Shown in pieces: positions 16,472 through 23,765 of a stretch of 64,000 nucleotides of DNA (position 1 is its first letter; every line of letters starts with the position of its first letter). The stretch covers positions 806,001 to 870,000 of the forward strand of contig OZ243960.1 of the NCBI GenBank assembly GCA_965214435.1, given 5' to 3'. Under the pieces are notes generated by a model. The model searched no databases, was not told where the DNA came from, and saw only the letters and a list, made by a program, of their open reading frames with translations. This stretch comes from Rubrobacter_A sp965214435. GTDB lineage: Bacteria; Actinomycetota; Rubrobacteria; Rubrobacterales; Rubrobacteraceae. The position numbers and the translations under genes were made by a program.

Positions 16472-16510
16472 TCTCAAAGCTCTTGAGAAGCTGAAAGGTT
16501 TCTGTACACT
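16472..16510 (+). promoter_or_regulatory. Sigma-70-type promoter of ssb with an overlapping inverted repeat
   Basis: TTGAGA at 16483-16488 and TACACT at 16505-16510 are separated by 16 bases, a good vegetative promoter placed about 30 bases before the ssb start. The -35 is also the right half of an inverted repeat, TCTCAA (16472-16477) and TTGAGA, with a five-base gap, which could be a repressor site or the end of the previous transcript. Confidence 0.6.
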
Positions 16511-16540
16511 AGATACATAGTAAACAAAAGGAGGATTCTA

Positions 16541-16963
16541 ATGGTTAGTTACAACCGCGTGATCCTGGCCGGCAACCTTACCCGAGACCCCGAACTCCGG
16601 TTTACCAACAACGGCGTTCCGGTCTGCTCTTTCGGGCTCGCCGTAAACCGGGTGCGTTCTAAAAGCGAGGAGGTGGACTTCTTCGACGTCTCCGCCTGGC
16701 GCGAGCTCGGCGAGACCATCGCCAACTACAAGAAAAAGGGCGACCCGATCCTGCTCGAAGGCCGCCTCCAGTTTCGCTCCTGGGAAGCCCAGGACGGCTC
16801 TAAACGCAATAAAGTCGATATCGTCGCCGACACCATCCAGTTCCTCAACCGCCCCGACGGCGAAGGCGGACCCGGAGGCGGACAGAAAGCCCGCAGCGGC
16901 GGCGGAAACTCTCGCGACGACGTGGATATCAGCGAAGAAGACTTCGACGACATCCCCTTCTAG
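16541..16963 (+). CDS. ssb: Single-stranded DNA-binding protein
   Basis: SSB coats single-stranded DNA and recruits repair and replication enzymes. This 140-residue protein has the OB fold from the start (YNRVILAGNLTRDPELRFT, then DFFDVSAWRELGETI and GRLQFRSWEAQDGSKRNKV). A Gly/Ser-rich linker and the acidic C-terminal partner-binding tip DISEEDFDDIPF follow. The start has a full AAAGGAGG site and its own promoter. The usual rpsF and rplI neighbours are absent. It sits downstream of the DnaD/DnaI-like cluster, so this may be a second SSB with a repair or competence role; a genome-wide count would tell. Confidence 0.95.
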   Translation: MVSYNRVILAGNLTRDPELRFTNNGVPVCSFGLAVNRVRSKSEEVDFFDVSAWRELGETIANYKKKGDPILLEGRLQFRSWEAQDGSKRNKVDIVADTIQFLNRPDGEGGPGGGQKARSGGGNSRDDVDISEEDFDDIPF

Positions 16964-16988
16964 CAAAACCCTCACAGAACAAACCACT

Positions 16989-17038
16989 CCCGCCGCCCGT
17001 AAGACCCAACATACACGGGCGGCTACGCGGGCGGCGGG
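16989..17038 (+). terminator. Two mutually exclusive GC hairpins after ssb
   Basis: The stretch CCCGCCGCCCG (16989-16999) pairs perfectly with CGGGCGGCGGG (17028-17038). The same left arm can instead pair through GCCGCCCGT (16992-17000) with ACGGGCGGC (17015-17023). Only one can form at a time. No U-tract follows either, so simple intrinsic termination is not certain. Confidence 0.5.
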
Positions 17039-17154
17039 AACGGTATACAAAATGCAGATCCGTCGCATCTATGTGCATTATGGAGATATTTACAAAAAGT
17101 TTCTAAATTCCCTGCGTCAGACCTTTACAAGGTGTGGCGAGCGCGGTATATTCC

Positions 17155-17188
17155 TGTTGTCGGTTGGTGCGAAACCAAATCGACAACA
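17155..17188 (+). other. Long hairpin in the ssb-rex intergenic region
   Basis: TGTTGTCG (17155-17162) pairs with CGACAACA (17181-17188), and TTGGT (17164-17168) with ACCAA (17174-17178), closing a five-base GCGAA loop. Small internal bulges separate the two helices. The surrounding 496-base region (16964-17459) is AT-richer than genes here and has no convincing reading frame. This could be a small RNA or a regulatory structure. A further 8-bp hairpin, GAGCGGCT/AGCCGCTC, lies at 17386-17415. Confidence 0.4.
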
Positions 17189-17421
17189 ATTAAAGAGCCT
17201 GGGGCGGTACTCCTCCTTTCCCTTTCCCCACCTATCACCCCTAAGTTCCGTCTCAGGCTCTTCCTCTTTACTCAGACAGTTTAGCCAACCAGCACATCGC
17301 CTTTGAGGGTTCTCAGTACCTCAGCTTGCGAGTATTCTCGGGTGTATACAAAACTCCTGTCGTCGTGTGGCTTACTGTGACGGAGGAGCGGCTCCCGTTG
17401 TAGCGAAAGCCGCTCTGGCTG

Positions 17422-17458
17422 GGATGCTGACTGGCTGACCAGCCGAATTGCTGACCCC
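17422..17458. repeat. Cluster of GCTGAC short repeats
   Basis: Three copies of GCTGAC occur within about 30 bases between the rex stop and the hairpin at 17386-17415, including the small palindrome GGCTGACCAGCC at 17433-17444. The same hexamer and its complement recur in the intergenic region at 34933-35020. This may be a short dispersed palindromic element. Confidence 0.35.
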
Positions 17459-17459
17459 T

Positions 17460-18128
17460 CTACGAGGCGGCTTCTTCGCCGCCGACCTGTGTCAGGTAGT
17501 AGAGGGTGTGCATGAGTTGGGCGGTCGGGTCTATGCGGTGAACATCGACGTCGGCCGGCTTGTGAAGCAGGACGTCGGTGTAGTTCAGGATAACTTTTAT
17601 GCCGGCTTCGACCATGAGGTCCGCGACTTCCTGGGCGGAGGAGGAAGGGGTCGCGATTATGCCGATAATTTCGTCGGCTTCGGCCACGCTCTTTTTTAGC
17701 TCGTCGATATGCTTTACGACGACGTTGCCCACGGTGCGTCCGGCTTTTCTCGTGTCGTTGTCAAAGACGTCGTGGATTACAAAGCCGCGCTTGGGCAGGA
17801 TGGTGCTACTGGCGATGGCGCTGCCGAGATTACCGGCGCCGACGAGCGCTATATTGTAGGTCTGGCGCAGGCCGAGGATGCTCCGTACCGCCTCGACGAG
17901 GTCGTAGGCCTGGTAGCCGACGCCCCGGGTCCCGGAGAACCCTATGGCGTTGAGGTCCCGCCGGACCTGGACCGGGTTTATGCCCGTATAGTCCCCTAAC
18001 TCCTTGCTGGATACCGCGTCACGCCCTTCTTCTATGAGTTGGGAAGTGACCCGGAGATACTTGGTAAGCCTGTTGGTTAGCCCTGGTTGTAGCGTCGCCC
18101 GCATCCTGTCCTTCGCTCCTTTATCCAT
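17460..18128 (-). CDS. rex: Redox-sensing transcriptional repressor Rex
   Basis: Rex represses fermentation and respiration genes when NADH is low. The N-terminal winged helix (TNRLTKYLRVTSQLIEEG, then VSSKELGDYTGINPVQVRRD) recognises DNA. The C-terminal Rossmann domain has the NAD(H) loop ALVGAGNLGSA, and the terminal LMHTLYYL helix mediates dimer swapping. The 222-residue length is normal. ATG 18128 has no ribosome site. An in-frame ATG at 18104 is preceded by GAAGGAC, so the protein may start there; both keep the DNA-binding domain intact. No classic Rex operator (TTGTGAA-N8-TTCACAA) was found in its own promoter. Confidence 0.95.
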   Translation of the reverse strand: MDKGAKDRMRATLQPGLTNRLTKYLRVTSQLIEEGRDAVSSKELGDYTGINPVQVRRDLNAIGFSGTRGVGYQAYDLVEAVRSILGLRQTYNIALVGAGNLGSAIASSTILPKRGFVIHDVFDNDTRKAGRTVGNVVVKHIDELKKSVAEADEIIGIIATPSSSAQEVADLMVEAGIKVILNYTDVLLHKPADVDVHRIDPTAQLMHTLYYLTQVGGEEAAS

Positions 18129-18261
18129 CTAGGTGTAATCTTCGCATTGTAACAAAAAGGACCCAATTGCACCGGCTATGCTCTTAAACGGCAGAAAAAC
18201 AGTTAGCAAGCCGGGTTACACCACTTATACGGTCTCCCGTACGGCACGGAGGTTTTGCAGA

Positions 18262-18657
18262 TCAAGTCTCTATCTCAAACCAGACGCAGTTGCCGTCTTT
18301 ACGTTCGGTTCCCCAGCGGCTGGAGACCTGATGGACGATGTAGAGACCCCACCCGCCGGCGAGGTCTGGACGCGGTTCGGGGGTGTCAGGCGCAGCAAAG
18401 CCTGGGCCGGGGTCGATCACCTCCGCCCGGACCAGCCGGTCGAGAACCGAGATCTTCAGTTGGATCCTGTCTCCCGGACCGAGACCGGCGTGCCGGATGC
18501 TGTTGGTTACCAGCTCGCTCACCAGCAGGCGGACGTTATCTAGCGAGTCGGCTGGCAGGTGCTCTTTTAACTCCGCCACTGATCTATATACCTTTGCCAG
18601 GGAACCGGCCTCCGGTAGAACATTCAGTTGCACCTGTTTGATGGTTTTCACTGCCAA
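18262..18657 (-). CDS. Anti-sigma-factor-type serine kinase / ATP-binding regulator
   Basis: A 131-residue HATPase_c protein of the SpoIIAB/RsbW group, which binds ATP and either inhibits a sigma factor or phosphorylates an anti-sigma antagonist. The N box is LLVSELVTNSIRHAG, the G1 box is EVIDPGPGF, and the G2 region is GGWGLYIVHQVS. The cognate sigma factor and antagonist are not adjacent, as is typical of the many orphan RsbW-like genes in Actinobacteria. The start is TTG 18657 or, with better spacing from GGAAGG, GTG 18651. Confidence 0.85.
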   Translation of the reverse strand: MAVKTIKQVQLNVLPEAGSLAKVYRSVAELKEHLPADSLDNVRLLVSELVTNSIRHAGLGPGDRIQLKISVLDRLVRAEVIDPGPGFAAPDTPEPRPDLAGGWGLYIVHQVSSRWGTERKDGNCVWFEIET

Positions 18658-18974
18658 AGCCTTCCGGACCGCTACGGGCTGCTGCCAATATTAGATAATC
18701 CCACCGGCGGCGCGACCTAAAACATACTCTCGCGGGGCGGGAAGGCCCCGTGCGGATTCTCGGGGTTTGTTGTAACATCGTTGGCGTGAACCTGGATCAT
18801 CCAGATTTTGCGGTAAAGCTTCTCGAAGGCCCCGGTCTTTCTCGACCGTCCCGGCCCCGACCGGCCTTTTAAGGCCGCACTCGGGGCGTCTGCAGCACTT
18901 CTCCGGCGCCGAGCGCGATACGGAGAACAGCGGGACCCTTCTAAACAAAAGACGTAAGGGGATACGGGTACACC
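18658..18974. other. 317-base intergenic region with a 16-bp palindrome
   Basis: No convincing gene is seen. The stretch holds the perfect palindrome CGGCCTTTTAAGGCCG at 18862-18877 and a weak 28-codon frame from GTG 18786 to 18872 that I do not call a gene. It contains promoters for the divergent kinase and GNAT genes, but I could not place them with confidence. Confidence 0.4.
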
Positions 18975-19937
18975 ATGGCAGCTTCCGGTAAGAAAAGAGA
19001 TGCTAGCGTAGAGAATACCGGGGAGGCGGCCGGACTCTGTATCCGGCCGATGGAGGATGAGGACCTGGAGCGCATCCTGCGGCTGAGGTCCGTGGTGCAT
19101 TGGGCGGCGGACCCCCGGGCGTTCGGGCTTCTGCGCGGCATGGCGGATGCCCGGTGGGCGGTGGCCGAAGACCTTCGCAACCCGGACGCGCTGGCCGGGA
19201 TGGTCGGGGCCGTGCCTCTAGCGGGCGGGGTCGGCATCCTGTGCCACCTGGCTGTACACCGGGACTACCGGGAAGCCGGGGTCGGGTCCTGGTTAAGCGC
19301 TTGGGCTATCTCCTACCTTCGCTCCCGGGGGACGCGGCTGGTGCGGTTGGACTCTACGCGCGAGGCCGAAAGACTCTACCGGTCTCTAGGGTTCTCGCCG
19401 GTCGGCCGACGCACCGTTTACCGGCTGGCCGGCGTCCGGGGCCACCGGCGGCCCGGCCCCGGAGAAAACTCTGATGCCCGGCGGCGGGTCGGGCCACTGA
19501 CCGGAGGGGATCTCCCGGAGTTGTACGGCCTCGACCGCTGGTCTTACGGGACCGACCGCTCGGCGCTTATAGCCACCGCGCTGGAACTGTACCCCGGACG
19601 GGGATTCGTCGCCCGGGACGCCGCCGGTCGGATGGAAGGTTACCTGATCCTCAACTCCCGAGAGTCCGTTGCACGCATCGGGCCTTTTATGGCCGCAGAG
19701 CCCGCCATCGCCGGGGCGCTACTGGCCTCCGCCCTGGAACACGTGCGGGAGAGCACCGGAGATACGCCCGTAGAGGTAACAGTCCCTGGCGGAGGACCGG
19801 CTCACAGGGTGCTCGGCGAGTTCGGGTTTACCGGCCGGCCGGACCGGCTCCGCATGGAATTAAGATTAAAGCCTCACGCCGCAGCTTCCGGTACCGGCCT
19901 CCAGCAGTACGGGACCACCCAGTACCTGGCGACTTAG
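18975..19937 (+). CDS. Tandem GNAT-domain acetyltransferase
   Basis: A 320-residue protein with two GNAT folds. The first (about 20-155) has LCHLAVHRDYREAGVGSWL, the acetyl-CoA-binding motif A, and AERLYRSLGF near its end. The second (about 165-300) is more divergent (LYGLDRWSYGTDRSALIATA, GRGFVARDAAGRMEGYLIL) and resembles the YitH-type C-terminal acetyltransferase half. Tandem GNATs of this kind usually have one catalytic and one structural or substrate-binding half; mycothiol synthase is a known example of the architecture, but the sequence lacks enough signal to call that. ATG 18975 is the start. The gene converges with the GT-C-like membrane gene. Confidence 0.8.
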   Translation: MAASGKKRDASVENTGEAAGLCIRPMEDEDLERILRLRSVVHWAADPRAFGLLRGMADARWAVAEDLRNPDALAGMVGAVPLAGGVGILCHLAVHRDYREAGVGSWLSAWAISYLRSRGTRLVRLDSTREAERLYRSLGFSPVGRRTVYRLAGVRGHRRPGPGENSDARRRVGPLTGGDLPELYGLDRWSYGTDRSALIATALELYPGRGFVARDAAGRMEGYLILNSRESVARIGPFMAAEPAIAGALLASALEHVRESTGDTPVEVTVPGGGPAHRVLGEFGFTGRPDRLRMELRLKPHAAASGTGLQQYGTTQYLAT

Positions 19938-19950
19938 AAGACGCCCCCGG

Positions 19951-21711
19951 TCACCCGCCAACCCGGAATAGAATAGCGTCTTTCCCGCCGGCTACCCGTT
20001 CCAGCGACGGTTCTTTCTCGACGGCTCGCAGTACCGCCGCGCCGTCTTTACCGTCTTCGGCGTATTCGTCGGGGTGGACTATCACGTAGTCGACGCCGAA
20101 GTCGTGCAGTACGGCGAGGCCCTCGGAGGCTGGCAGGTCGTTCAGGGCCTCGCGCTTTGCGCCGTAGCCCTCGGGGAAGTAGCTCGCGTAGCCGTTGATA
20201 AGTTTCCACCAGCCGTGGGTGGAGCGGTACATCCGCGGCGTCTCGCGGAAAGGATCGTTGCGGCTGGCGAATGGTACCTCGGCTACTACCGTACTCTCGG
20301 TCGCGTTCTCCACCAGGTAGGTGTAGGCCGGTTCTAGCTCCGGCGGTCCCCGGTCGATAAAACGGTCCATCGGGAGCGTCGGGGCGAACTCCAGCACCGC
20401 TACCACGGAGAGCGCCGCGAGGGCTGCCGCGGCTTTCTTTCCCCGGAGTTGTTGCAGAAGCGTTTGCATCCCGAGAGCCGCGAGGACGGCGACACACAGC
20501 ATCACGATGGACCACATCCGTGCCGGGACCCGGAGGCTGCCGAAGCCGGGGATGTACTCGTAGATAGGGTAGTAGGGGAGGGGCACGTGCAGTCCGTCGA
20601 GCCGCAATTGAGGACCGAAGGAGAAGATCAGTATTGCGAGCCCTAAAAGGACGTACAGGACCGGGGCGGAAGAGCGTCCGGAGGCGTGCCGGGAGCGCCG
20701 GAGAAAGCCGTAGACCGCGAGCCCCGCGGCGGCGAGGCCCGGGTAGAGGGTAAGCTCGTACATCGGCTTGCCGTCCTCGTTGGTGATGTTGAGAGCCTCC
20801 GGGGTCCAGCCCAGAAGCCAGCTTTCGGGGGGAGAAGCCAGAAGAGCTTGCGGTATGACAGACCCGCCAACGACGGTCGCGAGGCTCCGGCTGTGGTCGT
20901 CGGCCCCGGAGAGCGCCAGGTACGGCCCGAGCAACAAGGCCAGTACCACTCCAAAGATGGCGAAGATCGGGGCTCCGTAAGCAAAGTCTTTCAGCCGGGG
21001 CGGCTCGCGATGGACGAGGTGCCAGATCGCGTAGAACGCCGCCATCATCAGCGCGGCAAAGACGCCGTAGTAGAGCCCCGAAAGGGCGTTCAGGGTAAAA
21101 AAGAGACCGGCGAAAAAGAGGTCCCGGGGGCGCCGCCCATCTTCGAGGTAGCGGTGGAGAAACAGCAATATCAGGGGCAGGAAGTACGTGGTCATCGAGT
21201 TTAGCTGGGTGATGTGGGCGAGCCTATACGGCGAGAAGGCGTAGACGGCCCCGGCGAACAGCGCGGCCGGCAGGGCATAGCGGTATACGGCCGTGCCCCG
21301 TCCGCTACGGGTAAGGAGGCGGTGAGAGAGCAGGAAGGTCGTGTAGCCGGAGAGGACAAAGGTCAGGAAAAGGACAATGCTAAAACCGAGGAGCGCGTTG
21401 CCGGTAATGAAGTAGAAAGGTGCGGTAAACAGGGCGCTCGGGAGCAGGAGGTCGGTGTAGGCGAGGGCGTCGGGGGTCGGGTAAAAGAAGTTAGCGCCGT
21501 AGAGGGTGGCGGGCTCGGTAAAGATGGCGTGGGAGATCCAGGCCATACTCCACACCATGACCGCCGGGTCCCCCGCCCCGTTTACCCGGTCGAGGTTCAA
21601 GACCAGCGGCCAGGTAAAGACCGTCGTCAGCACCGCAAAAAGCAACAAAGCCCCGAGGTGCTCCCGGAAACGCAGAGAAGGCTTTACTGGTGTAAGTTTA
21701 CGGTCCTTCAA
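19951..21711 (-). CDS. GT-C-like polytopic membrane glycosyltransferase candidate
   Basis: A 586-residue protein with about 11 transmembrane helices and a soluble C-terminal domain of about 130 residues. After the first helix an extracytoplasmic loop contains GDPAVMVWSMAWISHAIF, with an Asp in the place of the catalytic loop acid of GT-C glycosyltransferases, followed by FYPTPDALAYTDLLLPSAL. The overall plan resembles YfhO- or PMT-like enzymes that use polyprenyl-phosphate sugars, but the sequence does not identify donor or acceptor. The frame is open to 21951, across the divergent gene's promoter. TTG 21711 has GAGGGG four bases upstream and fits the first helix, so I chose it. Confidence 0.75.
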   Translation of the reverse strand: MKDRKLTPVKPSLRFREHLGALLLFAVLTTVFTWPLVLNLDRVNGAGDPAVMVWSMAWISHAIFTEPATLYGANFFYPTPDALAYTDLLLPSALFTAPFYFITGNALLGFSIVLFLTFVLSGYTTFLLSHRLLTRSGRGTAVYRYALPAALFAGAVYAFSPYRLAHITQLNSMTTYFLPLILLFLHRYLEDGRRPRDLFFAGLFFTLNALSGLYYGVFAALMMAAFYAIWHLVHREPPRLKDFAYGAPIFAIFGVVLALLLGPYLALSGADDHSRSLATVVGGSVIPQALLASPPESWLLGWTPEALNITNEDGKPMYELTLYPGLAAAGLAVYGFLRRSRHASGRSSAPVLYVLLGLAILIFSFGPQLRLDGLHVPLPYYPIYEYIPGFGSLRVPARMWSIVMLCVAVLAALGMQTLLQQLRGKKAAAALAALSVVAVLEFAPTLPMDRFIDRGPPELEPAYTYLVENATESTVVAEVPFASRNDPFRETPRMYRSTHGWWKLINGYASYFPEGYGAKREALNDLPASEGLAVLHDFGVDYVIVHPDEYAEDGKDGAAVLRAVEKEPSLERVAGGKDAILFRVGG

Positions 21712-21883
21712 AGCCCCTCGTCGTCGATCCCGGAACGCACCCGACAATATTAGTAGGAAGGTCCCGGTCCTGCACGAAGGACTAATTACAGTTTTTGCAG
21801 TAATTGTTTTGGTCGAGCTTCTAACAAGGTTATGGATGCTATTCGACTGCCGGTTATACTGTTTATGGAGGTGACCGATTACA

Positions 21884-23557
21884 TTGAGCGTTTCCATAGA
21901 ACAACTTGAAGACTGGATGCGCAGTATTGAAAATGAGCATCTCGAGTTCAAAGAGGCAAAGAATCAGTACGACTCTGAAAAGTTAGTCAAATACTGTTCT
22001 GCTCTAGCGAACGAGGGGGGTGGAAAAATAGTCCTCGGTGTTACAGACAGGAAGCCACGTCGTGTAGTTGGTACTAAAGCCTTCAGCGAATTGAACACCA
22101 TTAAAGCCAAGCTGGTCGAAAAGCTGAGGCTACGTATCGAAGTTCTCACCCTTAACCATCCCGACGGGAGGGTGCTAGTGCTTGAGGTGCCATCTCGTCC
22201 GATAGGAACACCCATAGCTTACGCAGGTGCATACTTGATGCGCGCAGGCGAAGACTTAGTTCCCATGACGCCAGACATGCTCAGTAGAATCTTCAACGAA
22301 GCAGGTCCTGACTACTCGGCAGAAACCTGTAGGAAAGCAACACTCGGCGACCTTGACTCACGTGCCGTAGAGAGCATGCGAGAAATGTGGATACGTAAGT
22401 CGAATAACGAAGCTTTGTACAATCTAAGTACAGAACAGCTATTAGTTGACACGGAGCTTTTAGTCGATGGAGAATTGACTTACGCTGCACTTATCCTGCT
22501 CGGTACTCGGAAAGCTTTAGGGAAGTACTTGCCGCAGTCTGAGTTGATCTTCGAATACCGTTCGAGTGAAGCATCTGTACCCTACCAGCAGCGTAGTGAG
22601 TTCCGTGAGGGCTTCTTTCTCTTCGACGAGAAGTTATGGGAAGTTATAAATCTTCGTAACGAAATTTATCATTACCAAGATAATCTTTTCATTGGGGACA
22701 TACCAACCTTTGACCGTAGAGTTGTACGAGAGGCACTGCTCAATGCGGTTTCCCACCGTGACTACCGTCTCGGCGGCTCCACCTTTGTAAGGCAATTCCC
22801 CTCTAAACTGGAAATTGTTAGTCCTGGTGGCCTAACCCCCGGGGTAACCCCAGAGAACATCCTTTGGAAACAAGCGCCGCGCAACCGTCGCATTGCCGAG
22901 GTGTTCGCTAAATGTGGTCTAGTCGAACGCTCCGGCCAGGGGACGCGACTGATGTTCGAGAGGAGCATTAGAGAAAGCAAGCCAAGACCGGACTTCTCTC
23001 GTACCGATAATTATGAAGTATTTCTAACTCTGTATGGCGAAGTACAGGACCAAAGATTTCTTCGATTCTTTCAGGAAATCGGCCAAGAGACACTCTCTGC
23101 TTTCTCTACACAAGACTTCTTGTTGGTGGACTTTATACACCGAGAGCAGGACATACCGCCGGACTTGCAAAATTGTCTGCCAAAGCTACTAAATCTCGGA
23201 GTCATAGAATCTCAAGGACGTGGAAAGAATAGAAAACACTTCCTTTCTCGGCGCTTCTACACGTCGCTTGGTGAGAAAGGTGAGTATACGCGTAAGCGCG
23301 GGTTAGATAAGGAGACTAACAAGGAACTACTCTTCAAACACATTAGAGACAACAAAGAAGGAGCTCGTTTCGAAGAGCTTTCACAAGTATTACCTTCACT
23401 GTCCCGCAGTCAGATCAAGAGGTTGATGGAAGAGTTGAAAACCGAGGAGCGTGTGCATGTTATTGGTAAAACTAGAGGAGCACGCTGGTACGCAGGAACT
23501 CGGGTGAGCAAAGACAATGCTCCGCGTCAACTTTTTACACAAGAAAAGCGCAATTAG
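21884..23557 (+). CDS. Schlafen/AlbA_2-domain ATP-binding regulator, RecG-like (COG2865 type)
   Basis: A 557-residue protein with an N-terminal AlbA_2 (Schlafen-type) domain (LEFKEAKNQYDS, CSALANEGGGKIVLGV), a central HATPase-like segment (REALLNAVSHRDYR, then LEIVSPGGLTPGVTPENIL and GLVERSGQGTRLM), and a winged-helix-like C-terminus (FEELSQVLPSLSRSQIKRLM). Such proteins are annotated as putative transcriptional regulators or RecG-like helicases and are over-represented in defence and mobile islands. Base and codon use are clearly AT-richer than all neighbours (AAT, AAA, TTA and AGA common), which suggests recent transfer. The TTG start follows GGAGGTGA. Phased repeats follow the stop. Function unknown. 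Confidence 0.85.
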   Translation: MSVSIEQLEDWMRSIENEHLEFKEAKNQYDSEKLVKYCSALANEGGGKIVLGVTDRKPRRVVGTKAFSELNTIKAKLVEKLRLRIEVLTLNHPDGRVLVLEVPSRPIGTPIAYAGAYLMRAGEDLVPMTPDMLSRIFNEAGPDYSAETCRKATLGDLDSRAVESMREMWIRKSNNEALYNLSTEQLLVDTELLVDGELTYAALILLGTRKALGKYLPQSELIFEYRSSEASVPYQQRSEFREGFFLFDEKLWEVINLRNEIYHYQDNLFIGDIPTFDRRVVREALLNAVSHRDYRLGGSTFVRQFPSKLEIVSPGGLTPGVTPENILWKQAPRNRRIAEVFAKCGLVERSGQGTRLMFERSIRESKPRPDFSRTDNYEVFLTLYGEVQDQRFLRFFQEIGQETLSAFSTQDFLLVDFIHREQDIPPDLQNCLPKLLNLGVIESQGRGKNRKHFLSRRFYTSLGEKGEYTRKRGLDKETNKELLFKHIRDNKEGARFEELSQVLPSLSRSQIKRLMEELKTEERVHVIGKTRGARWYAGTRVSKDNAPRQLFTQEKRN

Positions 23558-23562
23558 TACGC

Positions 23563-23671
23563 AATTGGCTCATAATTGGCTCTCAATTGGCTTGCCGAGC
23601 CAAATGAAAACTCCTGCAAATAACCTTTCAACACGTTCCAATTGCTTCTGCGAATCGCACGTTATTGGCTC
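23563..23671. repeat. Phased AATTGGCTC repeats after the Schlafen-type gene
   Basis: AATTGGCTC occurs at 23563-23571 and 23574-23582, and as AATTGGCTT at 23585-23593. The three copies are spaced exactly 11 bases apart, about one helical turn. An inverted copy, GAGCCAAAT, follows at 23597-23605 and a further direct copy, TATTGGCTC, at 23663-23671. This looks like a cooperative protein-binding array or iteron. The region between 23558 and 23765 has no gene. Confidence 0.7.
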
Positions 23672-23765
23672 AGCAAGTTAGTCGCTATAGATAACAGATT
23701 AAGCGTATCTTCTGAAATACTGGGTCCTTCTAAGTAAAGTATAAGGCTGGCTAAACACCGGCCCG

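Noticed and set aside
17052..17306. 84-codon frame between ssb and rex
   Set aside because: Low-complexity Ser/Pro/Arg composition, codon use unlike neighbours, no ribosome site.
18786..18872. 28-codon frame upstream of the tandem GNAT gene
   Set aside because: No clear ribosome site and no recognisable sequence; too short to support.
23563..23671. CRISPR array
   Set aside because: Repeats are nine bases long, spaced by two, with no spacers and no cas genes.
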